Of a DNA stretch of 64,000 nucleotides, positions 37,482-48,203 are shown in pieces. How positions within the stretch are numbered: the stretch's first letter is position 1; every line of letters begins with the position of its first letter. Under the pieces are notes generated by a model. The model was given only the letters and a program-made list of their open reading frames with translations. It made no database searches and had not been told where the DNA came from. The translations under genes and the position numbers were made by a program. The stretch spans positions 186,001 through 250,000 of the forward strand of contig CAVTHT010000007.1 in assembly GCA_963734575.1 (NCBI GenBank), in the 5' to 3' direction. This DNA comes from CAIWHR01 sp963734575 (GTDB lineage: Bacteria; Pseudomonadota; Gammaproteobacteria; Burkholderiales; Casimicrobiaceae).

Positions 37482-39108
37482 TTAGCGTGCGGGACCGTCC
37501 TGCCCCGGTCGCCTGCTGCGATGGCCGCTGCGGCGCGCGGTCCATGCGGTCAGCGCGAGCACGAGCGCGGCGACGGCCACGGCGACGCCGTCACCCCAGC
37601 GCACATAGGGCGTTTCGCCGCGTCGTCCCTCGACGCTCACCTCGAGCGTGTCGCGCGTGAACCACGGCAGGCGTGCGATTTCGCGGCCGTCGTACGCGAT
37701 GGCCGACGTGATGCCGGTGTTGGTCGAGCGCAGCAGCGGACGTGCGGTTTCCACGGCGCGCATGGCGGCGATCTGGTTGTGCTGCTCGGCGGCGAGCGAG
37801 CGCGCGTACCACGCGTCGTTGGTGACGTTCACCAGCACGGTTGCCGCGGCGGCCTGCGGACGGATGTCGGCGCCGAACACGTCCTCGTAGCAGATGTTCA
37901 CCGCGACCCGCTGGTCCGCTATGGCGAAGGCAGGCTGGTCGGCCGCGCCGGCGCTCTGGTTCGCGAGCGGGATCGACAGCACCGAGCGGATGAACCAGCC
38001 GACCACGGGCTCCAGCGGAATCGTCTCGCCGAAGGGCACGAGGTGGCGCTTGCGATAGACCTGCGGTGCAGCCACGCCGAGGCTGATCACGCTGTTGTAA
38101 TAGCGCAGTCCGGTGTGGCCGGGCTCCGGCGGCTCGACGGTGAAGAGGCCGGTCATCACCGCACCGTCGCGCTGCGCGGCGACGGCGAGCAGGTCCTCGA
38201 GCACGGTGCGCGGGACCTCGTCGGCGAACGCCGGCAGCGCGCTTTCCGGCAGGACCACGAGCCGGCCGCGCGACTCGCGTGCCAGCGTCGTGTACAGGCG
38301 GAAGGTGGCGTCGCGCATCGCGGGATCGAACTTGACGTCCTGGCTGACGTTGCCCTGCACGAGGGAGACGGCGAGCGGGGCGCCCGCCACGACGCTCCAC
38401 GAGACCGTACGCAGCGCCGCACCCACGGCGACGATTGCGAGCACCGCCAGCGCGGTGCCTGCCACGTCCCTGTGCCGGCGTTCGACGAACGCATCCACGC
38501 CGATGGCGCAGGCGGCGGCGATGCCCGCATATGCGAAGCTCACGAGCCATACGCCGCCGATCGGAGCGTAGCCCGCCAGCGCAGTGGGCAGCGGCAACGG
38601 CAGCGCGGCATAGCCGATGGAGAGCCACGGAAAGCCGCGAGAACAGCCAGCTCCGCAGCCACTCGAACAGTGACCATGCGGCCGCCGCAGCGACGAGCCG
38701 CGCCGCGCTTCCGGCCGGTGCGACACGAGCGGCGACGTACCCGGTGAATGCCGGGAACAGTGCGAGGTACAGACAGAAAAGCGCGGTGCCGAGCCCGGCA
38801 AGCAGCGCATCCATCTCGCCGAACGTGTTGAGCGCGACGTACACCCAGGACACGCCCGCGAGGAAGAAGCCTGCGCCGAACGCAAAGCCCGAGCGCAGCG
38901 CATCGCGCGGCGAGGCTCGACGCCACGGCAGGAAGAGCAGCGCGAGCGTGACGATCGGAAGGAAAGGAAGGCGGAAGGGCGCGAACGCGAACACCGTCGC
39001 GATGCCGGCGACGAGCGCAAGCAGCAACGGGGCGCGCTGCTCCGCCGGGGCCAGCCGGGTCACCCAGCGCCCGCGGCGACGAGGATGCGGCGGGGACGCG
39101 GCGCTCAC
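37482..39108 (-). CDS. lnt: apolipoprotein N-acyltransferase, one frameshift
   Basis: Third step of lipoprotein maturation, adding an N-acyl chain at the inner membrane. About 541 residues after repair. The N-terminal half has several membrane segments. The nitrilase-like domain carries the Glu-Lys-Cys triad: LPESALPAF, RKRHLVPFGE and NICYEDVFG. One extra base near 38638 breaks the frame in the segment SRFPWLSIGYA. The ATG at 39108 overlaps the corC stop (ATGA). This gene is normally essential in betaproteobacteria, so the break is best read as sequencing error. Confidence 0.93.
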
Positions 39109-39989
39109 CGGTGCGCGGGGCGGGCGGCGATTTCGCCGTTGCCGCCGGGCGCGGGCCGGAGCGGTTCGAGGTGGAGCGTGTAGAGACGACGGCTGTCGGC
39201 GCGAATCACCCGGAAACGGAAGTCGCCGATGGTCACGGCTTCGCCGCGCTTCGGCAGACGGCCGAAGGCCTGCAGCACGAGTCCGCCGACCGTGTCGAAC
39301 TCGTCATCGGCGAAGTCGGCGCCGAAGCGGGTATTGAAGTCGGCGATCTCCGTCTGGGCCTTGACGCGATAGCGCCCGTTGGCCTCCGCGATGATGTTGT
39401 CCTCGCTCTCGTCGAAGTCGTACTCGTCCTCGATGTCGCCGACGATCTGCTCCAGCACGTCCTCGATCGTGACGAGTCCCGACACCCCGCCGTACTCGTC
39501 GACGACGATCGCGATGTGGTTGCGATTGGCGCGAAAGTCGCGCAGCAGCACGTTGAGGCGCTTCGACTCGGGCACGAACACCGCGGGACGCAGCGTGTCG
39601 CGCAGGTTGAACCCCTCGGGATTCGCGTAATAGTTGAGGAGCTCCTTCGCGAGCAGGATGCCGACGATGTCGTCCTTGTTCTCGCCGATCACCGGGAAGC
39701 GCGAGTGGCGCGTCTCGAGCACGAGCGGGATGAAGTCCTCCGGATCGTCCTCGAGCGAGACGACGTCCATCTGGGCGCGCGGGATCATGATGTCGCGCAC
39801 CGTCATCTCGGACACCGACATCACGCCCTCGATCATCGACAGCGCGTCCGCGTCGAGGAGCTTGCGCTCGAACGCCCCGTGCAGGAGCTCGAGCAGCTCC
39901 TCGCGGTCTTCCGGCTCGCGCGTCAGGAAGGCCGAGAGCCGCTCGATGAGGGTCGGGCGCGATTCGGGCTTGGCGTCGTCGACGGCCAT
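39105..39989 (-). CDS. corC: CorC-type HlyC/CorC transporter-associated CBS protein
   Basis: A cytoplasmic CBS-pair protein of 294 residues linked to Mg/Co homeostasis. Two CBS domains occupy about residues 65-185 (MTVRDIMIPRAQMDVV; RNHIAIVVDEYGGVSGLVT) followed by the CorC_HlyC domain (DDEFDTVGGLVLQAFGRLP). No transmembrane DUF21 domain is present, as expected for CorC. It lies between ybeY and lnt, the usual order. Confidence 0.93.
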   Translation of the reverse strand: MAVDDAKPESRPTLIERLSAFLTREPEDREELLELLHGAFERKLLDADALSMIEGVMSVSEMTVRDIMIPRAQMDVVSLEDDPEDFIPLVLETRHSRFPVIGENKDDIVGILLAKELLNYYANPEGFNLRDTLRPAVFVPESKRLNVLLRDFRANRNHIAIVVDEYGGVSGLVTIEDVLEQIVGDIEDEYDFDESEDNIIAEANGRYRVKAQTEIADFNTRFGADFADDEFDTVGGLVLQAFGRLPKRGEAVTIGDFRFRVIRADSRRLYTLHLEPLRPAPGGNGEIAARPAHR

Positions 39990-39995
39990 GTCGGT

Positions 39996-40454
39996 TCAGG
40001 CGCGCTGCGCCCGCGCCCGCTCTGGCGCGGACGCGGCGTACGGATCGGCCACGCCGAGGCCGGCGAGGATGCACGTCTCGCGCGCTTCCATGCGCTGCGC
40101 GTCGCGGTCGTGCTCGTGATCGTAGCCCTGCAGGTGCAGCATGCCGTGGACGACGAGGTGGGCGCAGTGATCGATCAAGGGCTTGCCCTGCAGGCGCGAT
40201 TCGCGCCGCAGCACCGGCACGCACAGCACGAGGTCGCCGGCGAGGAGGGCGACATCATCGTACACGAAGGTCAGGACGTTGGTCGCCGAGGGCTTGCCGC
40301 GGTAGGCGGCGTTGAGGCGGCGCCCCTCGGCTTCACCGACGAAGCGCACCGTGACGTCGACATCGCGCTCGACGGCCGCGCGTGCCCAGCGGCGGACGCT
40401 GGCCGCGGTCGGCAGCGACGCGGCGCTCACGGCGTACTGGACCCGCAGGACCAG
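39996..40454 (-). CDS. ybeY: endoribonuclease YbeY (rRNA maturation factor), non-standard start
   Basis: Zinc-dependent RNase for 16S rRNA 3' end processing and ribosome quality control. About 152 residues. The zinc motif is HLVVHGMLHLQGYDHEHD (H-x3-H-x5-H), and NVLTFVYDD is typical. The frame is open far upstream but offers no ATG, GTG or TTG between the phoH stop and the first conserved residues. A CTG at 40454 with GGAGG 9 bases upstream gives LVLRVQYAVSAAS, the family N-terminus. A lost start through a base error is the other possibility. Confidence 0.88.
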   Translation of the reverse strand: MVLRVQYAVSAASLPTAASVRRWARAAVERDVDVTVRFVGEAEGRRLNAAYRGKPSATNVLTFVYDDVALLAGDLVLCVPVLRRESRLQGKPLIDHCAHLVVHGMLHLQGYDHEHDRDAQRMEARETCILAGLGVADPYAASAPERARAQRA

Positions 40455-40488
40455 GCGCGCCTGCCTCCGCGCGGCGCCGCCGGTGCCG

Positions 40489-41496
40489 CTAGCGATCGCT
40501 GGTGCCCGCGCCCTTTTGGGCTTCGATGTCGCGCTCGTAGGCGTTGATGATCTTCTGGACGAGGGGATGGCGCACGACGTCGGCGCTCGTGAAGCGGGTG
40601 AAGGCGATGCCGCGCACGCCGGCGAGGATCCGATCGGCCTCGATGAGCCCACTCTTCTGGCCGCGCGCGAGATCGATCTGCGTGACGTCGCCGGTGATCA
40701 CGGCCTTGGTGCCGAAGCCGATGCGCGTGAGGAACATCTTCATCTGCTCGGGCGTGGTGTTCTGCGCCTCGTCGAGGATGATGAAGGAGTGATTCAGCGT
40801 GCGGCCGCGCATGTAGGCGAGCGGGGCGATCTCGATGGTGCCGCGCTCGAAGAGCTTGCCGGTCTTGTCGAAGCCCATGAGGTCGTACAGCGCGTCGTAC
40901 AGCGGGCGCAGGTACGGATCGACCTTCTGGGCGAGGTCGCCGGGCAGGAAGCCGAGGCGCTCGCCCGCTTCGACCGCGGGCCGCACTAGCACGAGGCGCT
41001 TCACGGCGTCGCGCTCGAGGGCATCCACCGCGCAGGCGACGGCGAGGTAGGTCTTGCCCGTCCCGGCGGGGCCGATGCCGAAGGTGATGTCGTGATCCTG
41101 GATGTGACGCAGGTAGACGTTCTGGTTCGGCGTGCGTCCGTGCAGGTCGGCGCGGCGCGTACGCAGCAACGGCAGGCCCTCCGCGTCGGACGGTGGCGGC
41201 GCAGAGGGCGCGAGCGCCGGCGCCTGCGTCGAGAGCTCGATGACGCCGAGCTGGATGTCGTCGACGGACAACGGCTTCTCCGCCATGGCGTAGAAGCGCT
41301 GCAGGGCCTCGGCCGCAAGTGCGGTCTGCGATGGCGTGCCGGTCAGCACGAAATCACCGCCGCGGTGGGCGATGGTTACGTCGAGCGCGGCCTCGATCTG
41401 GCGGAGGTTCGCCTCGAGCGGCCCGCACAGGTTGGCGAGCGCGCGATTGTCCAGAGGGTCGAACGAGAGCTCGACCTGTTCGCGGGGAGCAGGCAT
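40489..41496 (-). CDS. phoH: PhoH family ATPase
   Basis: A P-loop ATPase of 335 residues, in the PhoH/YbeZ family that works with YbeY in RNA metabolism. Walker A is GIGPAGTGKTYLAVA and Walker B is SFIILDEAQNTTPEQ. It begins with a short N-terminal KH-like region. It lies upstream of ybeY in the classic phoH-ybeY-corC-lnt order; miaB, which is usually adjacent, is separated here by a metalloprotease gene. Confidence 0.95.
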   Translation of the reverse strand: MPAPREQVELSFDPLDNRALANLCGPLEANLRQIEAALDVTIAHRGGDFVLTGTPSQTALAAEALQRFYAMAEKPLSVDDIQLGVIELSTQAPALAPSAPPPSDAEGLPLLRTRRADLHGRTPNQNVYLRHIQDHDITFGIGPAGTGKTYLAVACAVDALERDAVKRLVLVRPAVEAGERLGFLPGDLAQKVDPYLRPLYDALYDLMGFDKTGKLFERGTIEIAPLAYMRGRTLNHSFIILDEAQNTTPEQMKMFLTRIGFGTKAVITGDVTQIDLARGQKSGLIEADRILAGVRGIAFTRFTSADVVRHPLVQKIINAYERDIEAQKGAGTSDR

Positions 41497-41576
41497 GGAG
41501 GCCGATTATGGCATCCAGCCGTGCTCCCGGCTCCGGTCGGGCGCGGCGGGGTTCTCCGCGCCCGGCTGTACGCGAG

Positions 41577-44353
41577 CTAAACGCCCGGACGCACGATGGG
41601 CGCGCGGATGGCCTCGTCGAGCGTGGCGTAGCTCTCCGCGAGATGCGCCCGGGCCTCCTTCGAGAACCATGACTTGTTCTGCGCCGCGAGGATCTCGCCG
41701 CGCAGCTCGCGCGCCTCTTCACGCAGCAGCGCGCGCGCATCGGCGGGCATCGACGCGGCCGGCCGGACCAGCGCTGCCGCGATGCGGCCCACGTGCTCGC
41801 GCTGGAGATTGCGCCGGAAGAGATTGATGTCGCGGCGCGTCGCGAGCTCGCTCCAGATGGACTTCTGCAGCGCGTCGTACAGCTCGGACAGGCGCAGCAC
41901 CTGCTCGGGGTTGCCGACCTTCGACTCGGAGTCGAGGAGCCGCGCCGCGACCGAGGCGTCCATCAGCTGGCCGAGCGCGCCGGATTGCAGCGCCAGCACG
42001 CGGCTGGTGAGGCTGAAGTCCGGATTCGTGGGCCACTGCGCCATCAGGTAGTCGACGCCCATGCGCTGCATGAACTCGGGATCGAACCGGAAGCTGTCCG
42101 CCGAGAAGATGCTGTCCGTCAGGAGCTTCAGCGCCGCACGCTGCTTGTCGGCCGACACCGGGGTGAGCGGATTGCGCCCCGTGCCTGCATAGTCGCGCAC
42201 GTACGACACGCCGGAGATGTACTTGGATGCGACCTGCGCGGCGCGCAGCGTCTGGCGCAGGCCGGAGTCGAAGCTGCGCCGGAGCACGTCGTAGGGTTGC
42301 CCGACCGACAGGCTCTTGCCCTGCAGGCGCGTCCACAGCTCGTCGGTGAGCCGGAAGCGACGTTGCAGGTAGGCGAGGGAATCGCTGCCGAAATCGAACT
42401 GGCTCGCGGCCGGATCCACGCCGGAAACCGACTCCTCGTCGGACGAGAACGCGAGCTCCGGCTCGGAGGAGCCCCGTGCCGCGATCTTGCCGAGCTCCGC
42501 CTTCTCGACCGCCGGGTCGAGCGGCTTGTAGGCGTACTCGATTGCCCAGTAGTCGTACGGTCCCAGCGTGGACTGATGGAACTCGCCCTGCGGCTCGCCC
42601 TTGGGCGCGATGTTCACCGGCGCGTAATCCATCACCGATCCGGCGAGGCCGTGCGTGGCAGTGAAGCCGCGATCGGAGAGCTTCTCGAGCGGGTAGGCGG
42701 TGGAACCGCGGAAGTTGTGACGCAATCCCAGCGCGTGCCCGACCTCGTGCATCACGACGTCCTTGAGCGCTCCCATCACGAACGCCTCGACCTCGGGGCC
42801 GTCGGCGTCGATGTCGCCCCGTTCCTCCAGGAGATCGAGGCCGAACTGCGTTTCGTCGAGCGCCGCGGCGGCGTAATCGCAGAAGCGGTCGTTGCGCGAC
42901 CGGTGCTCCTGCGCCGCTGCAGCGGCATGCGCTGCCGGCCACGCTGCCGTGCCAACGTCCTCGCGCAGGAAGCGGCGGTCGCCGCGGGCCCAGTTTTCGG
43001 GGATCGCGACGTCCGCATCGAGGATCTCGCCGGTGCGCGGGTCGACGTCGCTCGGCCCGATGGCGAAGCCGACGTCGGTGCCGGAGAACCAGCGGACGGT
43101 CGCATGGCGGGCGTCGGCCGTCTCGAACTCGGCGTCGTCGGGCTGCTGCTCCACCACGATGGCATTGCGGAAGCCGATGCGCTCGAACGCCTTGTTCCAT
43201 TCGAGAATGCCCTCGCGCACTGCGGCGCGGTACTTCCCGGGCACGTTGCGGTCGATCCAGAACGTGATGGGCTTCACGGGCTCGGACAGCGCCGCCGCCG
43301 GGTCCTTCTTCTCCAGGCGCCAGCGATCCACGTAGTGCTTGCGTGCGGTGTAGTGCAGGTCGTCGGTGAAGTCCCACACCTCGGACGCGAAATGCCCGAC
43401 GCGCGGATCCGCGGTGCGCGGCGGTCATCGGCGGCGGGAGCTCGGCGAAGCTGTACTGGATGCCGAGGAAGAGGCTGCGCGCATCCGGCAGGTTCTCGAA
43501 CGCCGCGCCGGCCGGCCCGCCGCGCGCCACCCTTGCCGCTGCTGTAATGGGCGAGGATCAGGAACGAGCTCTCCTCCGCGTTCCCGTACGCCTTCTCGAT
43601 GCTCGAGTTGCGCGGATCGAACGAATAGCCGCGCTTGTATACCCCCTCCGCGAACCGCGACACCGCCGGCAGGTCGTTCAGCAGCAGCATGTTGGCTTCG
43701 ACGAGGATCGACTTGCGCGTGGGATGCGGCTGGCTCAGCACGGGCGCGTACGACAGCAGGCTGTCGGAGAAGCTCTCCTGCACCATGCGCGCCATCGGCG
43801 TGCCTTCCTTGGCGATGAACTGGGTGTTGCGCGCGATGAGCTGCACGTTGTTGCCGACGCGCTTGAACCGCGCCACCTGACTGAAGCCCATCATCCCGCC
43901 GTACACGCCCTTCTCGCCGATCCCGCGGACATGATTGAGCTGGAACAGGAACGGCACGTTGAGCTGGTCCTCCGCGATCTCGATCAGGACCTTCTCGTCC
44001 TTCTGCCACATGCGGAAATAGCCGGGGATCTCCTTCGCGTCCTTGACGACATCGGCGAAGGGCCGCGGCTGGCCCTGCGAGACGGCGGCCGCAGCAGCCG
44101 CGGCAGCCGCAGCAGCCGCCGGCGGCATCGCCTGGGTGCTGCCGCTGGGATTGTTGGTGCTGCGTGCGTTGGTTGCGGCCTGGGCCGCGGCGATGCCCGT
44201 CTTCGCCGCGTCGGCGGCGTCGCCGTTCGAGGCCGACAGCAGGTGGTCGATCGGAATCGACGCGCAGCCGGAGAGAAGCGAGCCTGCGGCGATCAGCGCG
44301 AGCGCGGAGCGGCGCAGGCGAAACGGGATGAAGCGGGCGGGGAAGCTCTGCAT
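41577..44353 (-). CDS. zinc-dependent metalloprotease lipoprotein (DUF5117/DUF4953), two frameshifts
   Basis: A large secreted zinc protease of about 924 residues after repair. The lipobox LLSGCAS follows a signal peptide from the ATG at 44353. A low-complexity Ala-rich linker comes next, then the N-terminal domain (PFADVVKDAKEIPGYF) and the catalytic motif HEVGHALGLRHNF (HExxHxxGxxHN). Breaks near 43530 and 43425 each need removal of one base, joining SGKGARGGPAGAAFENLP and PMTARTADPRVGHFASEVWDF. The physiological substrate is unknown. The protein should be anchored in the outer membrane facing periplasm or surface. It stands between phoH and miaB, which are usually adjacent. Confidence 0.88.
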
Positions 44354-44480
44354 GTCGTGACCTCGACGATGGTCGGCGTCCCGGTTGGGCGGGTACCGAA
44401 GGTGGCAAGGATTCGCCGCACGGCTCTGGTCACAGTCGGCCGTTTTCCACGGGCTGATGTCATCTCCCTCATCAGCCTGC

Positions 44481-45822
44481 TCATGCGGTGGGATGGAACA
44501 ACTCGCCGCGGAGCGAGTGCGGGAGGGCAGCCGTGATCGCGACGTCGACGTAGCGATGCACGAGGTCGCGGGCCCCCGCGAAGTTGACGACGCGGTTGTT
44601 CGCCGTCCGCGCGGCGAGCTCCGTCTTGTCCTTGGCCGCCGCGCCCGTGACGAGCACGCGCTGGCGGGAACCGACCATCGCCTCGCTGTACGCGCGGTAT
44701 TGCGCGTCGAGAAGCGCCTGCAGACGCGCAAGGCGCGCCTGCTGGACGGCCGGGGGAATCTGGTCGGACATCTCGGCGGCGGGTGTGCCCGGCCGCGAGC
44801 TGTACGCGAAACTGAAGGCGCCGTCGAAGCGGACGTCCTCCACGAGGCGCAGCGTGGCCTCGAAATCCGCCTCCGTCTCGCCGGGGAACCCGACGATGAA
44901 GTCGGAGGTCAGCGAGAGATCGGCGCGTTGTGCCCGCAGGCGGCGCACGATGGATTTGTACTCGAGTGCGGTGTAGCCGCGTTTCATCGCCGCGAGCATG
45001 CGGTCGGCGCCCGACTGCACGGGCAGGTGCAGGTGCCCCACGAGCTTGTCGAGGCGGCCGTACAGCGCGATCAGGCGCGGCGTCATTTCCTTCGGATGCG
45101 ACGTCGTGTACCGGATCCGCTCGATGCCCGGGATCTCGGCGACCGTCTCGACCAGCGTTGCGAAGTCCATGACCTCGGCTGCGCCGCGCGTGGCCGGTCC
45201 GCGATACGCATTGACGTTCTGGCCGAGCAGCGTGACCTCCTGCACGCCCTGGTCCGCGAGATCGGCGATCTCCGTCAGGACGTCGTCGAAGCGGGCGGGA
45301 GACTTCCTCGCCGCGGGTGTAGGGCACGACACAGAAGGAGCAATACTTGCTGCAGCCTTCCATGATGGACACGAACGCACTGGCACCCTCGACCGTGGGC
45401 GGCGGCAGGTGATCGAACTTCTCGACCTCGGGGAAGCTGATGTCGACCTGCGGGGTCCCGCTGGAGCGGCGCTCGCGGATGAGCTCTGGCAGCCGATGCA
45501 GCGTCTGCGGACCGAACACGACGTCGACGTAGGGCGCGCGGCGGACGATCGCCGCGCCTTCCTGGCTCGCCACGCAGCCGCCGACGCCGATGATGAGATC
45601 GGGCCGCTCCTGCTTGAGCGCACGCACGCGGCCGAGGTCGTGGAACACGCGCTCCTGCGCCTTCTCGCGCACGGAACAGGTATTGAACAGGATGACATCG
45701 GCGTCCTCGGGCTGGTCGGTGAGCGACAGACCATCGGACGCGCCGAGCACCTCGGCCATCTTGGCCGAGTCATACTCGTTCATCTGGCACCCGAAGGTGC
45801 GGATGTAAAGCTTGCGGTTCAC
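44481..45822 (-). CDS. miaB: tRNA-2-methylthio-N6-dimethylallyladenosine synthase MiaB, one frameshift
   Basis: Radical-SAM methylthiotransferase acting on A37 of tRNAs. About 446 residues after repair. The N-terminal UPF0004 domain has YIRTFGCQMNEYDS and FNTCSVREKAQ and VGGCVA. The radical-SAM cluster motif is GCSKYCSFCVVPYTRG (C-x3-C-x2-C), and the TRAM domain is at the C-terminus. One extra base near 45297 breaks the frame after EEVSRP. GTG at 45822 was chosen because homologs start at NRKLYIRTFGC. Confidence 0.94.
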
Positions 45823-46009
45823 GGCGACCGCCACTGTCCGGGGCAGACAGACGACGTCAATACAGGGGTCGCCGAGTGTACTCGAATGTCGCACCAGCGT
45901 CTGTCGGTCGCGCGTCGTTTCGAATCGACCATTTGTCTGATCACATACCCGACCAAAGTGCGGGGTCATCGCACGAGCGCGCCGAGTAAGCGACGCGGCT
46001 GCGCTAAGA
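45823..46009. other. intergenic gap between miaB and the cobalamin riboswitch
   Basis: Divergent promoter region for miaB and btuB. I see no gene, tRNA or repeat in it. It is less GC-rich than its surroundings around 45935-45955, which may contain one of the promoters. Confidence 0.5.
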
Positions 46010-46214
46010 TTCGTGCAGCAGGTGTCCGCCGCACGTTCCGGTGCGGCGGGTGAAACGGGAATGCGGTGCTGCGCGATTCATCGCGCCAAGCCGCGGCTGC
46101 CCCCGCAACGGTAGGCCAGTGTGGGACGTCCACGCGCCACTGTCGCTACGCCGGAAGGTGAACGCGATGGGAAGGCGGGCGTCCAGGACTGGCGAGCCCG
46201 GAGACCGGCCTGCG
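46010..46214 (+). ncRNA. cobalamin riboswitch
   Basis: The aptamer is recognisable by GGGTGAAACGGGAATGCGGTG near the 5' side, GCTGCCCCCGCAACGGTA in the core, a GCCACTG B12-box-like segment, GGGAAGG, and the 3' signature GACTGGCGAGCCCGGAGACC. It lies about 110 bases upstream of the btuB start. The following bases (46215-46320) contain GC-rich dyads that could be the expression platform, but no clear T-run. It should switch btuB-btuF off when adenosylcobalamin is high. Confidence 0.93.
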
Positions 46215-46323
46215 CCCGGCCGCTGCTCGCGCGGCGTGCCGGTCCACGCGGACGGCCCGCTCTCTGCGCCATCCGCTCCACGCCAATTTGCCGTGCGGGG
46301 TCGCATGGCTTGTGGAGTGCAGC

Positions 46324-48203
46324 ATGTCCCGTTCCTTCGCCTCGCAGTGCGTCGCGCCCGCCTGCGCGTGCGCATTCGCGGTTGTCGTGCCTGTTCGCCG
46401 CTCCCGTTCGTGCGCAGCCCGTCGCCGACAAGCCGATGATTCCGCCGGTGATCGTCACGGCAACCCGATCGCCCGCAACAGGCCGGGGACGCCCTCGCCG
46501 ACATCACCGTCATCGAGCGCGACGAGATCGAGCGCGCCGGACCGAACGGCCTCGCGGCGCTGCTGCAGCGTCAACCCGGCGTCGAGATCACGCGCAACGG
46601 CGGGCCCGGCGGCGTGTCCGGCATCTTCCTGCGCGGCACCAACCGCGGCCAGGCCATCGTGCTGATCGATGGCGTGCGCGTGATGTCGGCCAGCAGCGGC
46701 GCTGCCACGGTGGAAGCCATTCCGCTGGACGAGATCGATCACATCGAGATCCTGCGCGGCCCCGCCTCCGGACTCTATGGCGCCGATGCCATCGGCGGCG
46801 TGATCCAGGTATTCACCCGCCGGGGTGGTTCGAGCACGACCGGTGCCGTTCGCGCCGGGTATGGCACGTACGACACGCGCGAGGCATCGGGGAGCATCGC
46901 CGGGGCGGCGGGTCCGGTGCGCTTCGCCGTATCGGGATCGCATCGCGCCAGCCGGGGCTTCAATGCAGTGAGCGATCCCGCCGACTTCAATTTCGACCCG
47001 GACCGCGACGGCTACCTGTGCGGACGCCGGCACCGCCAATGCGCAATGGACGTGGGCGCCCGGGCAGGTGCTGGACGGCACGTACCTGCGCAGCCGGCTC
47101 GACGCGCAATACGATGCAGGGCCCGGACACGACGATCGCACGATCACGGTCGTCGAGACCGCGCAGGTTGCGAGCAGACAACCGGCTCGCGCGCAACTGG
47201 CTGTCCCGCCTCACCGTCGGGCCAGAGCACCGACGACAGCGTGTCGCGCACGGGCTTCGGCGACTTCCCGTTCCGCACGCGCGAGCGGCAATACGCTTGG
47301 CTGCAACGACCTGACGCTGCCCGCGGCGCACTCACGCTCGGGCTCGAGCGTCGCGAGGAGCGCATCGCCGCCGATGCAGGCTTTGCGGTGACTGCGCGCG
47401 ACACCAATGCAGCGCTGGCGCTGTATCAGTGGCGCGGCGGACCGCACGCGCTGCAGGCCAACGTGCGGCGCGATGACTCGTCGCAATTCGGCGGACGCAA
47501 CACCGGCGGCGGCCGGTATGCCTTCCAGCTTTCACGGGAGCTGGAGGTGTCGGCGTCGGCCGGCACGGCGTTCAAGGCGCCTTCGTTCAACGACCTGTAC
47601 TTTCCCGGCTTCTCGAATCCCGCGCTGCGTCCGGAGACTTCGCGCAATGTCGAGGCCGGCGTGACGTGGCGCGCCAGCACGGTGGCCGGCACCGTGCCGA
47701 TCGCGTGGGAGGCGACGGGCGTCGCGTATCGCAATCTCGTGCGCGACCTGATCGTGTTCCAGTGCGATGCGCAGTTCGCGTGCGCACCGCAGAACGTGTC
47801 CGATGCGACGCTCGCGGGCGTCACGTTCGGCCTCGATGCCCGTCGCGGGGATACATCGCTGACCGCGTCGCTCGACCTGCAGGACCCACGCGACGAGCGC
47901 ACCGATCACCTGCTGCCACGTCGCGCGCGCCGCCACGGCGCGATCAACGTGGCGCAGCGATGGGGCGCGGTGATCCTCACTGCCGAGTTCGTCGCTTCCT
48001 CGGCGCGCTACGACGACGTCGACAACCTGCGGCGTCTCGCCGGCTACGGCATCGTGAACATGACGGCGCAGTGGACGCTCGCGCCCGGCTGGTCGTTGCT
48101 CGTGCGTGCCGACAACGTCTTCGACAAGCCGTACGAGCTCGCCGCGAACTACGCGACCGGCGGGGCGATGCTGTTCGCGGCGCTGCGCTGGCAGTCGCGA
48201 TGA
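46324..48203 (+). CDS. btuB: TonB-dependent vitamin B12 receptor BtuB, five frameshifts
   Basis: Outer-membrane cobalamin receptor, about 624 residues after repair. The TonB-box region is PPVIVTATRSP, and the plug has GVSGIFLRGTNRGQAIVLIDGVRV and GPASGLYGADAIGGVI. The barrel ends YATGGAMLFAALRWQSR. The frame changes near 46390, 46478, 47015, 47170 and 47220, each fixed by removing one base. That is a much higher density than elsewhere in the window, so decay or a badly sequenced stretch must be considered. The riboswitch upstream and btuF downstream (ATGA overlap) support the B12 call. Confidence 0.85.
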
